Below, one piece after another: positions 13,013-13,440 of a DNA stretch of 13,440 bases; positions within the stretch are counted from its first letter, which is position 1; each line of letters begins with the position of its first letter. The notes under the pieces are model-generated. The model was given only the letters and a program-made list of their open reading frames with translations. It had not been told where the DNA came from and ran no database searches. The translations under genes were made by a program, and so were the position numbers. The stretch lies in NCBI GenBank assembly GCA_023392995.1, contig JAEWMZ010000437.1, positions 1 to 13,440 of the forward strand, read 5' to 3'. This DNA is from Bacillota bacterium (lineage in GTDB: Bacteria > Bacillota > Clostridia > Lachnospirales > Lachnospiraceae).

Positions 13013-13440
13013 ATGAAAAGGTTTAAGGATTTTAGCATTAAACGAAAGCTGCTAACGGGGTTTATGGCAATGGTATTTTTAATACTCTTAACGGGGGCAA
13101 TCGGGATTTTTGGAATGCTTCGGATTAGCCGGATGGATACTTATCTGTATCAGAATCAAATGTTACCTGTCGATGATCTGGTATCCTTAATTGAAAGTGC
13201 TTATCAGATCAGAGTGGATTCCAGAGGGGCGATCATCAATGCAGGTAATACCAATGAATTAGATAAAATAAGCAGCTCCGTTGCAAAAGAATATCAAACG
13301 TTTCAAAAGCATGCCGAGGTATATAGTGAACTGGTTACCAACCCTGACTCCGTAGAAATACTGGAATATGCCACAAGCTTCATGGAGCAGAACTACATAC
13401 CAGCCATTGAAAAAAGTATCGAGATAGCAAAAGCAGGAGA
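13013..13440 (+). CDS. Methyl-accepting chemotaxis protein, N-terminal part
   Basis: The reading frame is open from ATG 13013 to the window edge (142 complete codons), so the gene is cut by the window and not broken. The product begins MKRFKDFSIKRKLLTGF, followed by one membrane helix at about 14-36 (MAMVFLILLTGAIGIFG) and a helical extracytoplasmic segment with YQNQMLPVDDL and a long run of amphipathic helix. This is the pattern of the four-helix-bundle sensor domain (4HB_MCP) of chemoreceptors; the HAMP and signalling domains would lie beyond the end. The protein would sense a small molecule and pass the signal to CheA, implying a motile or chemotactic cell. GGAGG (12999-13003) supports the start. 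A sensor with another output domain, such as GGDEF or kinase, shares this N-terminus and remains possible. Confidence 0.8.
   Translation, partial: MKRFKDFSIKRKLLTGFMAMVFLILLTGAIGIFGMLRISRMDTYLYQNQMLPVDDLVSLIESAYQIRVDSRGAIINAGNTNELDKISSSVAKEYQTFQKHAEVYSELVTNPDSVEILEYATSFMEQNYIPAIEKSIEIAKAG

Overview
The window looks like chromosome from a low-GC, Gram-positive anaerobe, most likely a clostridium of the Lachnospiraceae type. The reasons are AT-rich intergenic DNA, strong AGGAGG-type ribosome binding sites, occasional TTG starts, a lipoprotein substrate-binding protein, an intracellular arabinan-degradation cluster without its own transport ATPase, and a chemoreceptor gene. This placement comes from gene content and composition, not from a database comparison.

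Left part (1-3000). A TetR-family regulator (257-817, +) converges on a two-component system on the minus strand: an OmpR-type response regulator (2838-2161) followed, with an 8-base overlap, by a membrane histidine kinase (2168-963). The convergent ends are separated by seven tandem copies of an 11-bp AT-rich unit. Upstream of the response regulator are an extended -10 promoter and a paired-repeat site that looks like an OmpR-family binding box.

Centre (3371-9650, +). This is an arabino-oligosaccharide uptake and degradation operon: a lipoprotein substrate-binding protein, two CUT1-type permeases, a GH51 alpha-L-arabinofuranosidase and a GH43 arabinosidase-like hydrolase. It ends at a strong intrinsic terminator (9596-9637). 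No ABC ATPase is present, so a shared ATPase elsewhere is implied. Both hydrolases lack signal peptides, so short oligomers would be imported and then cut in the cytoplasm. A 138-bp structured repeat lies between the binding protein and the first permease, and a second copy lies in the opposite orientation just after the last gene. Their stems show a compensatory base-pair change while the loop is identical. Two further hairpins follow the binding-protein gene.

Right part (9661-13440). Two related TetR-family regulators form a small minus-strand operon. After them come about 790 bp without a convincing gene, holding a strong hairpin, three 47-bp direct repeats and a perfect 22-bp palindrome. 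A complete tyrosine recombinase gene (11648-12679) follows, bracketed by two identical 24-bp near-palindromes in inverted orientation (11531-11554 and 12838-12861). The window ends inside a methyl-accepting chemotaxis protein gene.

The most unusual features are the recombinase unit with its inverted palindromes (an invertible cassette or a one-gene mobile element) and the covarying 138-bp repeat pair embedded in the sugar operon.
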